The notes beneath the pieces are model-generated. The model made no database searches. It worked only from the letters and a program-made list of their open reading frames with translations, and had not been told where the DNA came from. A stretch of 64,000 nucleotides of DNA from Stomorhina lunata. Lineage: Eukaryota > Arthropoda > Insecta > Diptera > Rhiniidae. A program made the position numbers and the translations under genes. Positions within the stretch are counted from its first letter, which is position 1. Every line of letters starts with the position of its first letter. The stretch is from the NCBI GenBank assembly GCA_933228675.1, contig OW121741.1, forward strand, positions 16,815,571-16,879,570. Reading direction: 5' to 3'. This document shows, in pieces, positions 35,901 to 49,800 of the stretch.

Positions 35901-38900
35901 CATAGTCTAGTCATAGTCTAGTCATAGTCTAGTCATAGTCTAGTCATAGTCTAGTCATAGTCTAGTCATAGTCTAGTCATAGTCTAGTCATAGTCTAGTC
36001 ATAGTCTAGTCATAGTCTAGTCATAGTCTAGTCATAGTCTAGTCATAGTCTAGTCATAGTCTAGTCATAGTCTAGTCATAGTCTAGTCATAGTCTAGTCA
36101 TAGTCTAGTCATAGTCTAGTCATAGTCTGGTCATAGTCTAGTCATAGTCTAGTCATAGTCTAGTCATAGTCTAGTCATAGTCTAGTCATAGTCTAGTCAT
36201 AGTCTAGTCATAGTCTAGTCATAGTCTAGTCATAGTCTAGTCATAGTCTAGTCATAGTCTAGTCATAGTCTAGTCATAGTCTAGTCATAGTCTAGTCATA
36301 GTCTAGTCATAGTCTAGTCATAGTCTAGTCATAGTCTAGTCATAGTCTAGTCATAGTCTAGTCATAGTCTAGTCATAGTCTAGTCATAGTCTAGTCATAG
36401 TCTAGTCATAGTCTAGTCATAGTCTAGTCATAGTCTAGTCATAGTCTAGTCATAGTCTAGTCATAGTCTAGTCATAGTCTAGTCATAGTCTAGTCATAGT
36501 CTAGTCATAGTCTAGTCATAGTCTAGTCATAGTCTAGTCATAGTCTAGTCATAGTCTAGTCATAGTCTAGTCATAGTCTAGTCATAGTCTAGTCATAGTC
36601 TAGTCATAGTCTAGTCATAGTCTAGTCATAGTCATAGTCTAGTCATAGTCTAGTCATAGTCTAGTCATAGTCTAGTCATAGTCTAGTCATAGTCTAGTCA
36701 TAGTCTAGTCATAGTCTAGTCATAGTCTAGTCATAGTCTAGTCATAGTCTAGTCATAGTCTAGTCATAGTCTAGTCATAGTCTAGTCATAGTCTAGTCAT
36801 AGTCTAGTCATAGTCTAGTCATAGTCTAGTCATAGTCTAGTCATAGTCTAGTCATAGTCTAGTCATAGTCTAGTCATAGTCTAGTCATAGTCTAGTCATA
36901 GTCTAGTCATAGTCTAGTCATAGTCTAGTCATAGTCTAGTCATAGTCTAGTCATAGTCTAGTCATAGTCTAGTCATAGTCTAGTCATAGTCTAGTCATAG
37001 TCTAGTCATAGTCTAGTCATAGTCTAGTCATAGTCTAGTCATAGTCTAGTCATAGTCTAGTCATAGTCTAGTCATAGTCTAGTCATAGTCTAGTCATAGT
37101 CTAGTCATAGTCTAGTCATAGTCTAGTCATAGTCTAGTCATAGTCTAGTCATAGTCTAGTCATAGTCTAGTCATAGTCTAGTCATAGTCTAGTCATAGTC
37201 TAGTCATAGTCTAGTCATAGTCTAGTCATAGTCTAGTCATAGTCTAGTCATAGTCTAGTCATAGTCTAGTCATAGTCTAGTCATAGTCTAGTCATAGTCT
37301 AGTCATAGTCTAGTCATAGTCTAGTCATAGTCTAGTCATAGTCTAGTCATAGTCTAGTCATAGTCTAGTCATAGTCTAGTCATAGTCTAGTCATAGTCTA
37401 GTCATAGTCTAGTCATAGTCTAGTCATAGTCTAGTCATAGTCTAGTCATAGTCTAGTCATAGTCTAGTCATAGTCTAGTCATAGTCTAGTCATAGTCTAG
37501 TCATAGTCTAGTCATAGTCTAGTCATAGTCTAGTCATAGTCTAGTCATAGTCTAGTCATAGTCTAGTCATAGTCTAGTCATAGTCTAGTCATAGTCTAGT
37601 CATAGTCTAGTCATAGTCTAGTCATAGTCTAGTCATAGTCTAGTCATAGTCTAGTCATAGTCTAGTCATAGTCTAGTCATAGTCTAGTCATAGTCTAGTC
37701 ATAGTCTAGTCATAGTCTAGTCATAGTCTAGTCATAGTCTAGTCATAGTCTAGTCATAGTCTAGTCATAGTCTAGTCATAGTCTAGTCATAGTCTAGTCA
37801 TAGTCTAGTCATAGTCTAGTCATAGTCTAGTCATAGTCTAGTCATAGTCTAGTCATAGTCTAGTCATAGTCTAGTCATAGTCTAGTCATAGTCTAGTCAT
37901 AGTCTAGTCATAGTCTAGTCATAGTCTAGTCATAGTCTAGTCATAGTCATAGTCTAGTCATAGTCTAGTCATAGTCTAGTCATAGTCTAGTCATAGTCTA
38001 GTCATAGTCTAGTCATAGTCTAGTCATAGTCTAGTCATAGTCTAGTCATAGTCTAGTCATAGTCTAGTCATAGTCTAGTCATAGTCTAGTCATAGTCTAG
38101 TCATAGTCTAGTCATAGTCTAGTCATAGTCTAGTCATAGTCTAGTCATAGTCTAGTCATAGTCTAGTCATAGTCTAGTCATAGTCTAGTCATAGTCTAGT
38201 CATAGTCTAGTCATAGTCTAGTCATAGTCTAGTCATAGTCTAGTCATAGTCTAGTCATAGTCTAGTCATAGTCTAGTCATAGTCTAGTCATAGTCTAGTC
38301 ATAGTCTAGTCATAGTCTAGTCATAGTCTAGTCATAGTCTAGTCATAGTCTAGTCATAGTCTAGTCATAGTCTAGTCATAGTCTAGTCATAGTCTAGTCA
38401 TAGTCTAGTCATAGTCTAGTCATAGTCTAGTCATAGTCTAGTCATAGTCTAGTCATAGTCTAGTCATAGTCTAGTCATAGTCTAGTCATAGTCTAGTCAT
38501 AGTCTAGTCATAGTCTAGTCATAGTCTAGTCATAGTCTAGTCATAGTCTAGTCATAGTCTAGTCATAGTCTAGTCATAGTCTAGTCATAGTCTAGTCATA
38601 GTCTAGTCATAGTCTAGTCATAGTCTAGTCATAGTCTAGTCATAGTCTGGTCATAGTCTAGTCATAGTCTAGTCATAGTCTAGTCATAGTCTAGTCATAG
38701 TCTAGTCATAGTCTAGTCATAGTCTAGTCATAGTCTAGTCATAGTCTAGTCATAGTCTAGTCATAGTCTAGTCATAGTCTAGTCATAGTCTAGTCATAGT
38801 CTAGTCATAGTCTAGTCATAGTCTAGTCATAGTCTAGTCATAGTCTAGTCATAGTCTAGTCATAGTCTAGTCATAGTCTAGTCATAGTCTAGTCATAGTC

Positions 38901-41522
38901 TAGTCATAGTCTAGTCATAGTCTAGTCATAGTCTAGTCATAGTCTAGTCATAGTCTAGTCATAGTCTAGTCATAGTCTAGTCATAGTCTAGTCATAGTCT
39001 AGTCATAGTCTAGTCATAGTCTAGTCATAGTCTAGTCATAGTCTAGTCATAGTCTAGTCATAGTCTAGTCATAGTCTAGTCATAGTCTAGTCATAGTCTA
39101 GTCATAGTCTAGTCATAGTCTAGTCATAGTCTAGTCATAGTCTAGTCATAGTCTAGTCATAGTCTAGTCATAGTCTAGTCATAGTCTAGTCATAGTCTAG
39201 TCATAGTCTAGTCATAGTCTAGTCATAGTCTAGTCATAGTCTAGTCATAGTCTAGTCATAGTCTAGTCATAGTCTAGTCATAGTCTAGTCATAGTCTAGT
39301 CATAGTCTAGTCATAGTCTAGTCATAGTCATAGTCTAGTCATAGTCTAGTCATAGTCTAGTCATAGTCTAGTCATAGTCTAGTCATAGTCTAGTCATAGT
39401 CTAGTCATAGTCTAGTCATAGTCTAGTCATAGTCTAGTCATAGTCTAGTCATAGTCTAGTCATAGTCTAGTCATAGTCTAGTCATAGTCTAGTCATAGTC
39501 TAGTCATAGTCTAGTCATAGTCTAGTCATAGTCTAGTCATAGTCTAGTCATAGTCTAGTCATAGTCTAGTCATAGTCTAGTCATAGTCTAGTCATAGTCT
39601 AGTCATAGTCTAGTCATAGTCTAGTCATAGTCTAGTCATAGTCTAGTCATAGTCTGGTCATAGTCTAGTCATAGTCTAGTCATAGTCTAGTCATAATCTA
39701 GTCATAGTCTAGTCATAGTCTAGTCATAGTCTAGTCATAGTCTAGTCATAGACTAGTCATAGTCTAGTCATAGTCTAGTCATAGTCTAGTCATAGTCTAG
39801 TCATAGTCTAGTCATAGTCTAGTCATAGTCTAGTCATAGTCTAGTCATAGTCTAGTCATAGTCTAGTCATATTCTAGTCATAGTCTAGTCATAGTCTAGT
39901 CATAGTCTAGTCATAGTCTAGTCATAGTCTAGTCATAGTCTAGTCATAGTCTAGTCATAGTCTAGTCATAGTCTAGTCATAGTCTAGTCATAGTCTAGTC
40001 ATAGTCTAGTCATAGTCTAGTCATAGTCTAGTCATAGTCTAGTCATAGTCTAGTCATAGTCTAGTCATAGTCTAGTCATAGTCTAGTCATAGTCTAGTCA
40101 TAGTCTAGTCATAGTCTAGTCATAGTCTAGTCATAGTCTAGTCATAGTCTAGTCATAGTCTAGTCATAGTCTAGTCATAGTCTAGTCATAGTCTAGTCAT
40201 AGTCTAGTCATAGTCTAGTCATAGTCTAGTCATAGTCTAGTCATAGTCTAGTCATAGTCTAGTCATAGTCTAGTCATAGTCTAGTCATAGTCTAGTCATA
40301 GTCTAGTCATAGTCTAGTCATAGTCTAGTCATAGTCTAGTCATAGTCTAGTCATAGTCTAGTCATAGTCTAGTCATAGTCTAGTCATAGTCTAGTCATAG
40401 TCTAGTCATAGTCTAGTCATAGTCTAGTCATAGTCTAGTCATAGTCTAGTCATAGTCTAGTCATAGTCTAGTCATAGTCTAGTCATAGTCTAGTCATAGT
40501 CTAGTCATAGTCTAGTCATAGTCTAGTCATAGTCTAGTCATAGTCTAGTCATAGTCTAGTCATAGTCTAGTCATAGTCTAGTCATAGTCTAGTCATAGTC
40601 TAGTCATAGTCTAGTCATAGTCTAGTCATAGTCTAGTCATAGTCTAGTCATAGTCTAGTCATAGTCTAGTCATAGTCTAGTCATAGTCTAGTCATAGTCT
40701 AGTCATAGTCTAGTCATAGTCTAGTCATAGTCTAGTCATAGTCTAGTCATAGTCTAGTCATAGTCTAGTCATAGTCTAGTCATAGTCTAGTCATAGTCTA
40801 GTCATAGTCTAGTCATAGTCTAGTCATAGTCTAGTCATAGTCTAGTCATAGTCTAGTCATAGTCTAGTCATAGTCTAGTCATAGTCTAGTCATAGTCTAG
40901 TCATAGTCTAGTCATAGTCTAGTCATAGTCTAGTCATAGTCTAGTCATAGTCTAGTCATAGTCTAGTCATAGTCTAGTCATAGTCTAGTCATAGTCTAGT
41001 CATAGTCTAGTCATAGTCTAGTCATAGTCTAGTCATAGTCTAGTCATAGTCTAGTCATAGTCTAGTCATAGTCTAGTCATAGTCTAGTCATAGTCTAGTC
41101 ATAGTCTAGTCATAGTCTAGTCATAGTCTAGTCATAGTCTAGTCATAGTCTAGTCATAGTCTAGTCATAGTCTAGTCATAGTCTAGTCTTAGTTTAGTGC
41201 TTACCGATATATTTTTTTGAATATTGGGTTTTTCCCTCGTGGCCAATTCTCTTAGCACTTCATCATTGGATTTCAGTTTATCACTGAAATATATAGTAGA
41301 TTTCTTGGAGGGATATAACGACTCCAGAACCGCATTTTTATGTTGTTCAAATTGTGCGGGCGTATAGATTTCAGATGAGGACCTATAGCCCAATTCCACT
41401 AACATGCGACAGAAGCGTTGATTACGTATATAGCGAAGATCTTGGATATTAATAAATGTATCCAAATAGTCTTCATAGGTGGGGCAATCCAAAAGAAACA
41501 TATCATGAGCCAAATTGCTCAT
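32990..41522 (-). CDS. Cfap299: CFAP299-like cilia/flagella-associated protein (2 exons)
   Basis: Exon 1 is 41522-41205 and exon 2 is 33388-32990, joined in phase 0 to give 238 aa, close to the ~233 aa of human CFAP299 (C4orf22, DUF4464-type). Conserved blocks visible are YEDYLD near residue 16, RMLVELGYRSSSE, ELATREKPN at the end of exon 1, SAYIDYEYSLR early in exon 2, PKPTHLSFFDW, and the C-terminal VIFYDHVIRKK. The family is linked to motile cilia and sperm flagella; in flies that predicts testis expression, which is inference. Both junctions are good (CG|GTAAGC and TTCTTTCAG|ACC). The single 7816-bp intron is almost wholly an 11-bp satellite, which a transcript must cross. The exon sequence itself looks intact, with no frameshift. 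Confidence 0.92.
33415..41188. repeat. 11-bp satellite, about 700 copies, inside the CFAP299 intron
   Basis: The unit is AGTCTAGTCAT repeated for about 7.77 kb with almost no variation. The 11-mer is itself a near-dimer, TAGTC plus TAGTCA. Four units have lost the five-base half (6-bp units at 35235, 36627, 37942 and 39323). A-to-G changes making TCTGG occur near 36129, 38649 and 39656. A cluster of single changes lies at about 39690-39875. The array starts 25 bp upstream (in transcript order, downstream) of the exon 2 boundary and stops about 16 bp from the exon 1 donor, so both splice sites sit right against it. Confidence 0.99.
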
Positions 41523-42426
41523 GATGTTGAGGTGTAGGAGTTAAAACTTTGGAAAAAAAAACTACAAAAATAATAAATTTTGTTTGTTTTTTGAGTTGAG
41601 TCTGAAAAATTTTTATTTAGGGGTGAAAGATTTTTGATTATTTTTTGTTTGGAGATTTCAAAATTTCAATATTTTGAAACATGTGTTGGAAGTTTGATTT
41701 GGATAGAAAGAAAAATATTGTTCAAAATTATTGTTTTATGAAAAAAACATGTGTTATTTATTTATGTTTTATCTATCCCTCATGAAAATAAACTATGACA
41801 GTTTGAGTATTTAAATTTTAATGTATAAACAAATTAACATCAAAGTCATTAGTTTTTTTTTAAATACTCAAATTATTAAGCGCCAGGGACCCCAATATGC
41901 CGGTTTTTCCAAATCTGAATACTCATGTGATTTAATTATTTTTTTTTGTGCTCAAAATTTTAAAATATTTAGGTTTTGTATTTAAAATTTTCAAATAAAT
42001 GTGTATGCTCTTAAACAAATTTTCGACTCCCTCTCGGCCCGTCCCAGAAAACACTTAAAATATTTGTAAATTTTTTAATATTGAAAAAAAAAACACACCA
42101 ATAAAACAGAAGACACATTTTCATTTAAATGGAAAAAATATGCGGAAAATGATTTTTCTTTCTTTAAATCAGTTGTTGGTAAAAACGCGACAAGTCTGGA
42201 CGGTTTTTTGAATATTCGAAAAAAAACGAAGGAAATATTAAGATTTTTTTAATGAGAGCATTTGGAGAAAATTTGTTGAGGAAAATCTTAAATATATAAA
42301 AGAAAAGAATATTTACGTAATATCTATAAAAATTAAAGAAAATTTACTTAAAAATTTATTTAAACAAAAAAAAAAAAAAAAATGTTTTAAAATTAAAGAA
42401 AATTTAATTTAAAAATTTTGTGAAAA
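41523..42426. promoter_or_regulatory. Divergent intergenic region of CFAP299 and iGluR gene 2
   Basis: The two start codons are 904 bp apart and point away from each other, so both promoters must lie here unless undetected upstream exons exist. The sequence is AT-rich with T and A runs. No confident core promoter motif was found. Confidence 0.5.
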
Positions 42427-45400
42427 ATGTTGAAAAAGGTATTCAAAATATGTTCAATATGTTTGATGTTAATGATCAAACTATCACAAGAATTTATAGA
42501 TGAGTCAAAAACGGAAGTGAAAGTGGGTAAGAAAATTTTACCAAAATTTATGAAAATAAAAAAATTTGAAAATTAAAAAAAACTTTAGAATTTTTATATA
42601 ATTTTCAACAAAATTTGGAAATAAAAATAATTTTTTGAAAAAATTTTATAAAAAAAAAACTTTTCAAATCAAAAAAACTGTTTTTTTTACTGTCTCCAGT
42701 ATTTCAAAACTCTCATGGTTTCTCAATATAATGAGAGAGAGGGAGAGAGAGTGATGGTGAATAAGTTGAGAATATTGAGAATAATGTCATACATTCAGGT
42801 TCAAGTGAATTATGACCTTAAATTTTGAAATAAAGAAAAATAAAAAAAAAAAATAAAAAAGTCATAGAATTTAAATAAATTCTCAAAATTTTAAAATGAA
42901 CTCTAAAAACTTTAAAATAACGAAAATAAAATAATTTTATTTAATACCAAAGATTTTATATAAAAAAGATTCCAAACTTTTTATATATAAAAAATATTAT
43001 GTGTGTGTTACTGATCGTTCTAGATCAAATGAATTTTCATAGCTGACATTTTTATTCGGAACTGTCCCATTTGATATCCCATTTTAAGTGAAAGCATGTC
43101 AAAATAACACAATTTCTATCAACTTTTTGCTTAACGTTTCATCCCGACTATATTTTTTATACCCATCACCAAAATAGTAAGACCATTATAAATAAAAATT
43201 ACTGAAATTGGTCCAATCAAGACCCTTTAATCTTCATGCACTTCTATACATTGATTTGCCGTATGGTCGTTTTGAAAAGTCCCGTAGGGTCGTTTTGAAA
43301 AGTCCCACACGTGCTCATGAAATGTATGTTTGTTTGTGCTTTTGTGTGTTTTTCATTATTCTTTATCCACTTTAATTTCATATATGACATCAAAAAAATA
43401 TATGGAGTGCAATATCTTTCATTTTTGGTACCTGAATCTGACTTCCAGAGATTGAAAATTTGGGCTCAAATTTTAATATTTTTTTTTTGTGAAATTTTAA
43501 ATATAGTAATTACTGTATTAAACTTCGTTAAAATCGGTCCATATTTGACCATAGCTCGTATACAAAACCTGCTGCCAAAAGTCACCAAATGAAGCGAACG
43601 TGAAAAAATGTCCCTACATCTGACTAATGATTTTCTTATTCGTTAAGGCCTATTATTTTTTTGATAAAAAGAAAATAAAAAGTGGTATTTTTAAAGAGGC
43701 TAATTCATTAATTTTATCATATCTTTAGAATGAGTGGTTCGATTTTGTTCAAACTCACAGAAAATAATCCTTACTAAACTATATGTCGGTCTAAAACAAT
43801 TTTTAAAAATTTTTAATGTGTTTAAAGTTATTTGTAACTTAAAGTCAATTTTTTTTTAAATTGAAAAATTCATCATTTCTGAAGAGGCTGATTTCATTGA
43901 TTTTATCATATCTCTAGAATCCTTACAAAATTATCTTTAAGTCGCTATAAAACAATTTTTTAAAATTTTTAACGCCTTCAAAGTTATTTGCACTTGAAAG
44001 TCAAAAAATATTTTTTTCCATATTTTAAAAAAATTCATTAAAAATAGGTGTTAAAAACTTAATCTTTTTATTACAAAATCTTAAAACTGTGAATACTTAA
44101 AATTTATTAAGCCTTATCTTCGGAAAATCCATTAACAAATAACTAATTTATTAACAATAATTTAATCTGCAATAAGTAACCCCTTTTTTGATTTGACTGA
44201 ATTTTATCATATCTTTAGAACGAGTGGTTTGACTTAGTTGAAACTTAGACTAGAATCCTGACAAAATTATCTTTAAGTCGTAAAAAAATATTTTTTTCAA
44301 AATTTTTAACGTGTTTAAAGTTATTTGGAATTCAAAATCAAAAAATTAATTTTTTTAATGAAAAATTTCCATACTTTTTAAAATTCCTAAAAAATATAAC
44401 TTTCTATTTTGCTTAAAAGATTTTCCTAAAATCCATTAAAAAATACCAAATTTATTAACAAAAACTTAAAATGCAATAAATAATACCTTCTTTTAGAAGA
44501 GGCTGATTCTATTGATTTTATAATATCTCTGGAACGAGTAATTCGATTTTGTTGAAACTTATATAATAGAATGCTTACACAATTATCTTTAAGTCGCTCT
44601 TTAACAATTTTTTGAAATTTCGAACGCGTTCAAAGTTATTTACACTTCGAAATCAAAAAATCGTTTCTTTTAATTAAAAATTTTCAAAAATTTAAAAAAA
44701 TTTATTTTTTAAAAATTCATAAAAAATTGAAGATGGGAAAAATTTACTATGTATATGGAAGCTGGGTCAAATGTAGACCGATTTTATAGAAATTTGGCCA
44801 CAAACTCAAATTTAGGAAGTGAGACCGAAATAATGGGTGCATTTAAGTCAGTGTTAATACCAATGGTGCAAAAGAAAATGTCTGCACCAGATTTTAGAAA
44901 CGTAGAACTATATTTCGGGTAGAAAGTTGTTTGGGAGGTACACCAAAATTTTGAAAGATTTTGTTTATTTTAAACGAGTTTTGTTCTTTACAAGCCAAAG
45001 GTAAAGGTATCTTGAAAATTGTGACCTTTAGTTAATATTTTAAAATAGGATTTATATGACAAAATTTTTCGCTTATATTATGAATGATGAATGTTCTTAA
45101 TATTACGATGTGTATAACTCCATAATCTTTGATGACACAGAAAATTTGTATGAGTCTATCTTAAGGGTAATTTTTTTCCTAAGCTATGGGTGTATTTTTT
45201 AATATAATTGGATAAGTTATATTCAAGATGTGATAAATTAACTAAGACAACCTATTTAAAAAACCGAAATTCGAGATTTTGCCAAAAAAAAAAATTGACA
45301 TTGAATTGTTATTATTTCCAAAATCGTTGATCTCACAAAAAACTTGTATTAGCACGTCTTAAAGGCTATTTTGTTATAATTGCATTTATGTATTCTTTAA

Positions 45401-46772
45401 TAAATTTGGAAAAGTCTTTTCAAGATATGGTAAACTAACTAAAACAACCTTTTAAAAAATCTGAAATTTTAGATTTTGGAAAAAAAAAAAAATATTACAT
45501 TGCATTGTTAATAACTTCAAAAAACTTGATCACATAAAAAACTTTTAAAAGCACGTCTTAGAGATAATTTTGTTCTTAATTTATTGATGTATTTTTAATA
45601 AATTCGGACAAGTCGTTTGCAAGATATGGTAAACTTACTATGACATTCTCTCGAAAAATCCCAAATCTTAGATTTTACAAAAAAATTATATTGAGATCTA
45701 AATAACTCCAAAACCGCTGATCGGACAAAAAACTTGTGTTACCACGTCTTAAGGGTAATGTTGTTCTTAATTCATTGGTGTATTTTTCAACAAAATTAGT
45801 TTTAAAGATATGACAAACCAAATAGGACATCCTTTTGAAAAATCAGAAATCTTAGATTTCGCAAAAATGTTTATATTGCGATCTGTATAACTCTAAAACC
45901 GTAGATCATACAAAAAATGTATGTTAATACGTCCTAAGAGCAATTTTGTTCTTAATTCATAGCTGCACTTTTCAATAAAATTGGATAAGGCGTTTTCAAG
46001 ATATGATAAATTTTGAAAAATCAGAAATCTTAGATTTTGCAAAAAAGTTTATATTGCGATCTGTATAACTCCAAAATCCTAGATCATACAAAAAATTTAT
46101 GTTAACATGTCCTAAGGGCATTATTGTTCTTAATTCGTTGGTTTATTTTTCAACAAAGTTGGATAAGGCGTTTTCGAGATATGATAAACTAAATAGGACA
46201 ATCTCTTGAAAAATCTAAAATTTTGGGGAAAAAAAAAATTATTTAAAAATTTAAAATTTCAGATGTTTTGTACTTAGGGGACCATAACACCTACAAAATC
46301 GTTTAACTTGTGTATTATTTTGTCTGTTGACCCGTGTATTTATATTTTTCCTTTCAGGTGCTTTATTTTTCAAAGATGAGACCGCCATTGAATTGAGTTT
46401 TGATGAAGCTTTTCGGGAGCTAAACAACATGAAACTGTTCGAGTTGAAATTTATAACGATCAAGCGTTATGTGCCCTATGATGATAGTTTTGTTTTACAG
46501 CAATTGAGTAAGTAAAAATTTCAAAGGAGATAACTAGTTTTAGATACCCTAGATTAGATTAGATTAGTAATTGTATGTGTTTTTGTTACTATTTTTGTCA
46601 GCTCGCGGGCGCAGTTTTGGAGATTTAAGATATTTTTATACCCTTCACCAATAGGTGAAAGGGTATTATAAGTTTGTGATTCCGTTTGTAATTTTTTTAT
46701 TAGTGATCGTAGACCCCATAAAAATTATACCGATCGACTCAGAATCGGGAGGAGAATCGATTAAGCGATGTC

Positions 46773-46804
<32 letters not shown>

Positions 46805-49800
46805 CGTCTGTCTGTCTGTCTGTTGAAATCAAGTTTCTGAAGCCCCTGGAGGATGGACTTACATAAATTATATATCAGATTTTAGGAAATTCTCCCGCAA
46901 TGAACGCTATTAAATTTCATTAAAATCGGTTTATAAACACCGAAAATATCGAAAAAATACCAAAAATTAGACGAAAATTTTAAAATTTTTGATTGAAACA
47001 CACTTTTAAATAACAAGAGAAAAAAGATACTCCTGGTGTACATGTGATAATATGTTATATATCAGATTATAGGAAATATTTTCCCAAACCACTCTGTAAA
47101 ATTTTATCAAAATCGGTCCATAAACAACTGAGATATCGCCAAAACACTGAATTTGATGTATCGCAAATTGCCCAAAGTACACATTAGAGAATGTTTGTTG
47201 AAAAAATTAAATGCAGAAATAGGAAAAACTATCCTCCTTTAGTACGGACCTACATAAATTTTATATCAGATTTTAGGAAATTCCCCCACCAAGCACGTTA
47301 TTAAATATTATCAAAAGCGGTCTGTAAACAATTGAGATATCGCCATAACACTACATTTGATGTACAGCAAATTGCCCAAAGTACGTGTCTAAGAAATTTT
47401 GTTTACATTTTGTAAGTATTGTTTCAGCGATATCTCAGGTGTTTATGGACCGATTGTGATGAAATTTGACATCGTTCTTTATGGGAGGATTTTCTAAAAT
47501 CTGATATATATACTCCACAAATCTGATTATGAATACCATTCAAATTGTACCGATCAACTCAGAATCGGCACAAGAATCGATTTCGCGACCTCCGTCCGTC
47601 TGTCCGTCCGTCTGTTTGTTTGCCCGTCAGTCCGTCTGTTTGTTTATCCGTCCGTCTACATGTCCGTCCGTCTACCTGTCTGTCCTTTTTTCTGTTGTAG
47701 TCAAGTTTTTGGAGCTCCTGTTTTGTCGATATCTCAGATGTTTATTTTGATGAAGTTTAATAGCGTCCTTCGCAGGGGATTATCTAAATCCTGATGCATT
47801 CTGTAATTTGTGGTAGATATAATTTAGCGTTTAAGCGATGGTGTTTTGATCGACAATGTTGAAATTCAGGGTGGGACAATTCAGGAGCTCCACAAATCTG
47901 GTTTTAGCAGACAGACACACTGCATTTATCTTAATTTTGTGTCTGACTTTTGAACATTATGATAACATTTGAGAATGTATTATATATCAAATTATAGGTA
48001 ATCTTCCTAGGAAGTACAAAATTGCAGCTAATTACATGATATCCGTTCAAAATCTACATATGTATGTAAGTATCTCACATATCAACAAAAATTTAAATTT
48101 TTTAATTGCAATTGGGAGAAATCCGTTCACGTTTGACAATTGATCCCGTATAACTTCGCCTAAGGCAATCTCTTAGTAGCTAATAAATGACAAATTATAA
48201 TAGATACGATGATGACATTTAGTAAAAAGACGTTGTACAATATTGATATTCAGGACAATAGCGCCTAAAATAAACTTTCTAGAGGGACAACATTTGACAA
48301 AAGTATTTCTGATCTCTTGAAAAGTTCGATATTGAAAATGGGCGAGCTCTATTCACATTTAGTGAAATCTCCCATATAAACCCGACCGGGAATGGATTTA
48401 ATGCTGATAAATTAAATCACATTAAAATTGCACAAAGAACTAGAGCAAAACTTTTCAAACATCCATCGGACAGATCGAAAGAACTATACATCCCAAATAT
48501 TATTGATGAAGTGTTCATTTTAATTAATTAACTAACTTCAAATTAATAAGTAAACTTTTCCGACAAAGCTGATAACCATCCATTCAAAAGCTATATATTT
48601 CACGTATGTATCTAAAACTAAGAGTGTATACCCTATAATTTTAAGGCTTGTATACATTGACAATCATTGTTAAAGCTTTGACCTAAACCAGTCCGCTAAC
48701 TTCAGAGTTTTACATAACTAATCAAGAACTTTTACTAGTTGGATAATTCGTACGAATTAAAGTGCACAACCCTCACTGGGCACAGCGTTTTTGGGTTGCA
48801 TGTCAGAATACTTAAACTTTATCAAATCGATGTGCTATTGCAAATCTAAGGGCATCTACATTTTGAAGCATCTTTTCTGCATGGTTTATCTGGTCTATCG
48901 AACTTTATTAAATGTTCGTAAAATATGTGTCTATTTTATTTCGAAGCTACTGGCTGGCTTGAATATGCATTCTCTACTTGTAGTCTAGTAATCATTATCT
49001 TTCACAAAGGGACCACTTTAGAACCCAAGTGAAGCTTCCCTAGACATCAGCCACCTGCCCAACCTAACCTTTGGGTGCATAACTATTCTAGATGATGACG
49101 CCACCGAAAAGGTTTTCGTTTTCCGACTCTTAATTTTAAAGACTCTTTGCATATAATACTAGTATAACCAAATTATATTAAGTACTTTTGCAACACCATT
49201 GGTGAAGGGTATCCAAGATTCGGCAAAGCCGAATATACCACTCTTACTTGTTTTCTCTAAATTCTTTATAGCCAAATATACATATACTATGAGATTTCAA
49301 TATTTTATTATTTTCTATTTTTTTCAATATTTTATAGCTTGCGAATTAATTGCTAATGGCGTGGCTGGTATATTTGGACCAAGTTCAAAGGCATCATCTG
49401 GTATGTGGTCCAATTTAAAAAAATACAATTTTTATATAATTTGAAAACATCATGACGTCATATTAAATTTTCATACACTTTTTTTATTATCAAAGACATA
49501 GTAGCTCTGATAGCCAATACCACGGGTATACCACACATGCAATACGATTGGAATATAGAAACCCCGCCCGAGCAGCGCAGACTTAATCATCGAATGTCGG
49601 TTAATGTGGCACCCCCTCTAACCATGTTATCCAAGGCCTATTTGGATATAATTAAAACAAATTTTGAGTGGAAAAAGTTTACTTTGTTCTATGAGTCCAA
49701 AAAGGGTATGTTGAAAAAAAAAAAAATTCGAAATTTTGAATCAAAATTTTATTAGATTTTTAAATTTTAGGTCTCACTCGCTTACAGGATCTCATGGATA

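Noticed and set aside
33415..41188. Array as pure assembly artefact
   Set aside because: Scattered point variants and four half-unit losses at specific places show real, if not fully verifiable, sequence; the exact length may still be uncertain.
46655..47750. Open frames with SVCLSVCLSV repeats
   Set aside because: Translation of GTCY microsatellites inside mobile elements, also seen at 56536-56799.
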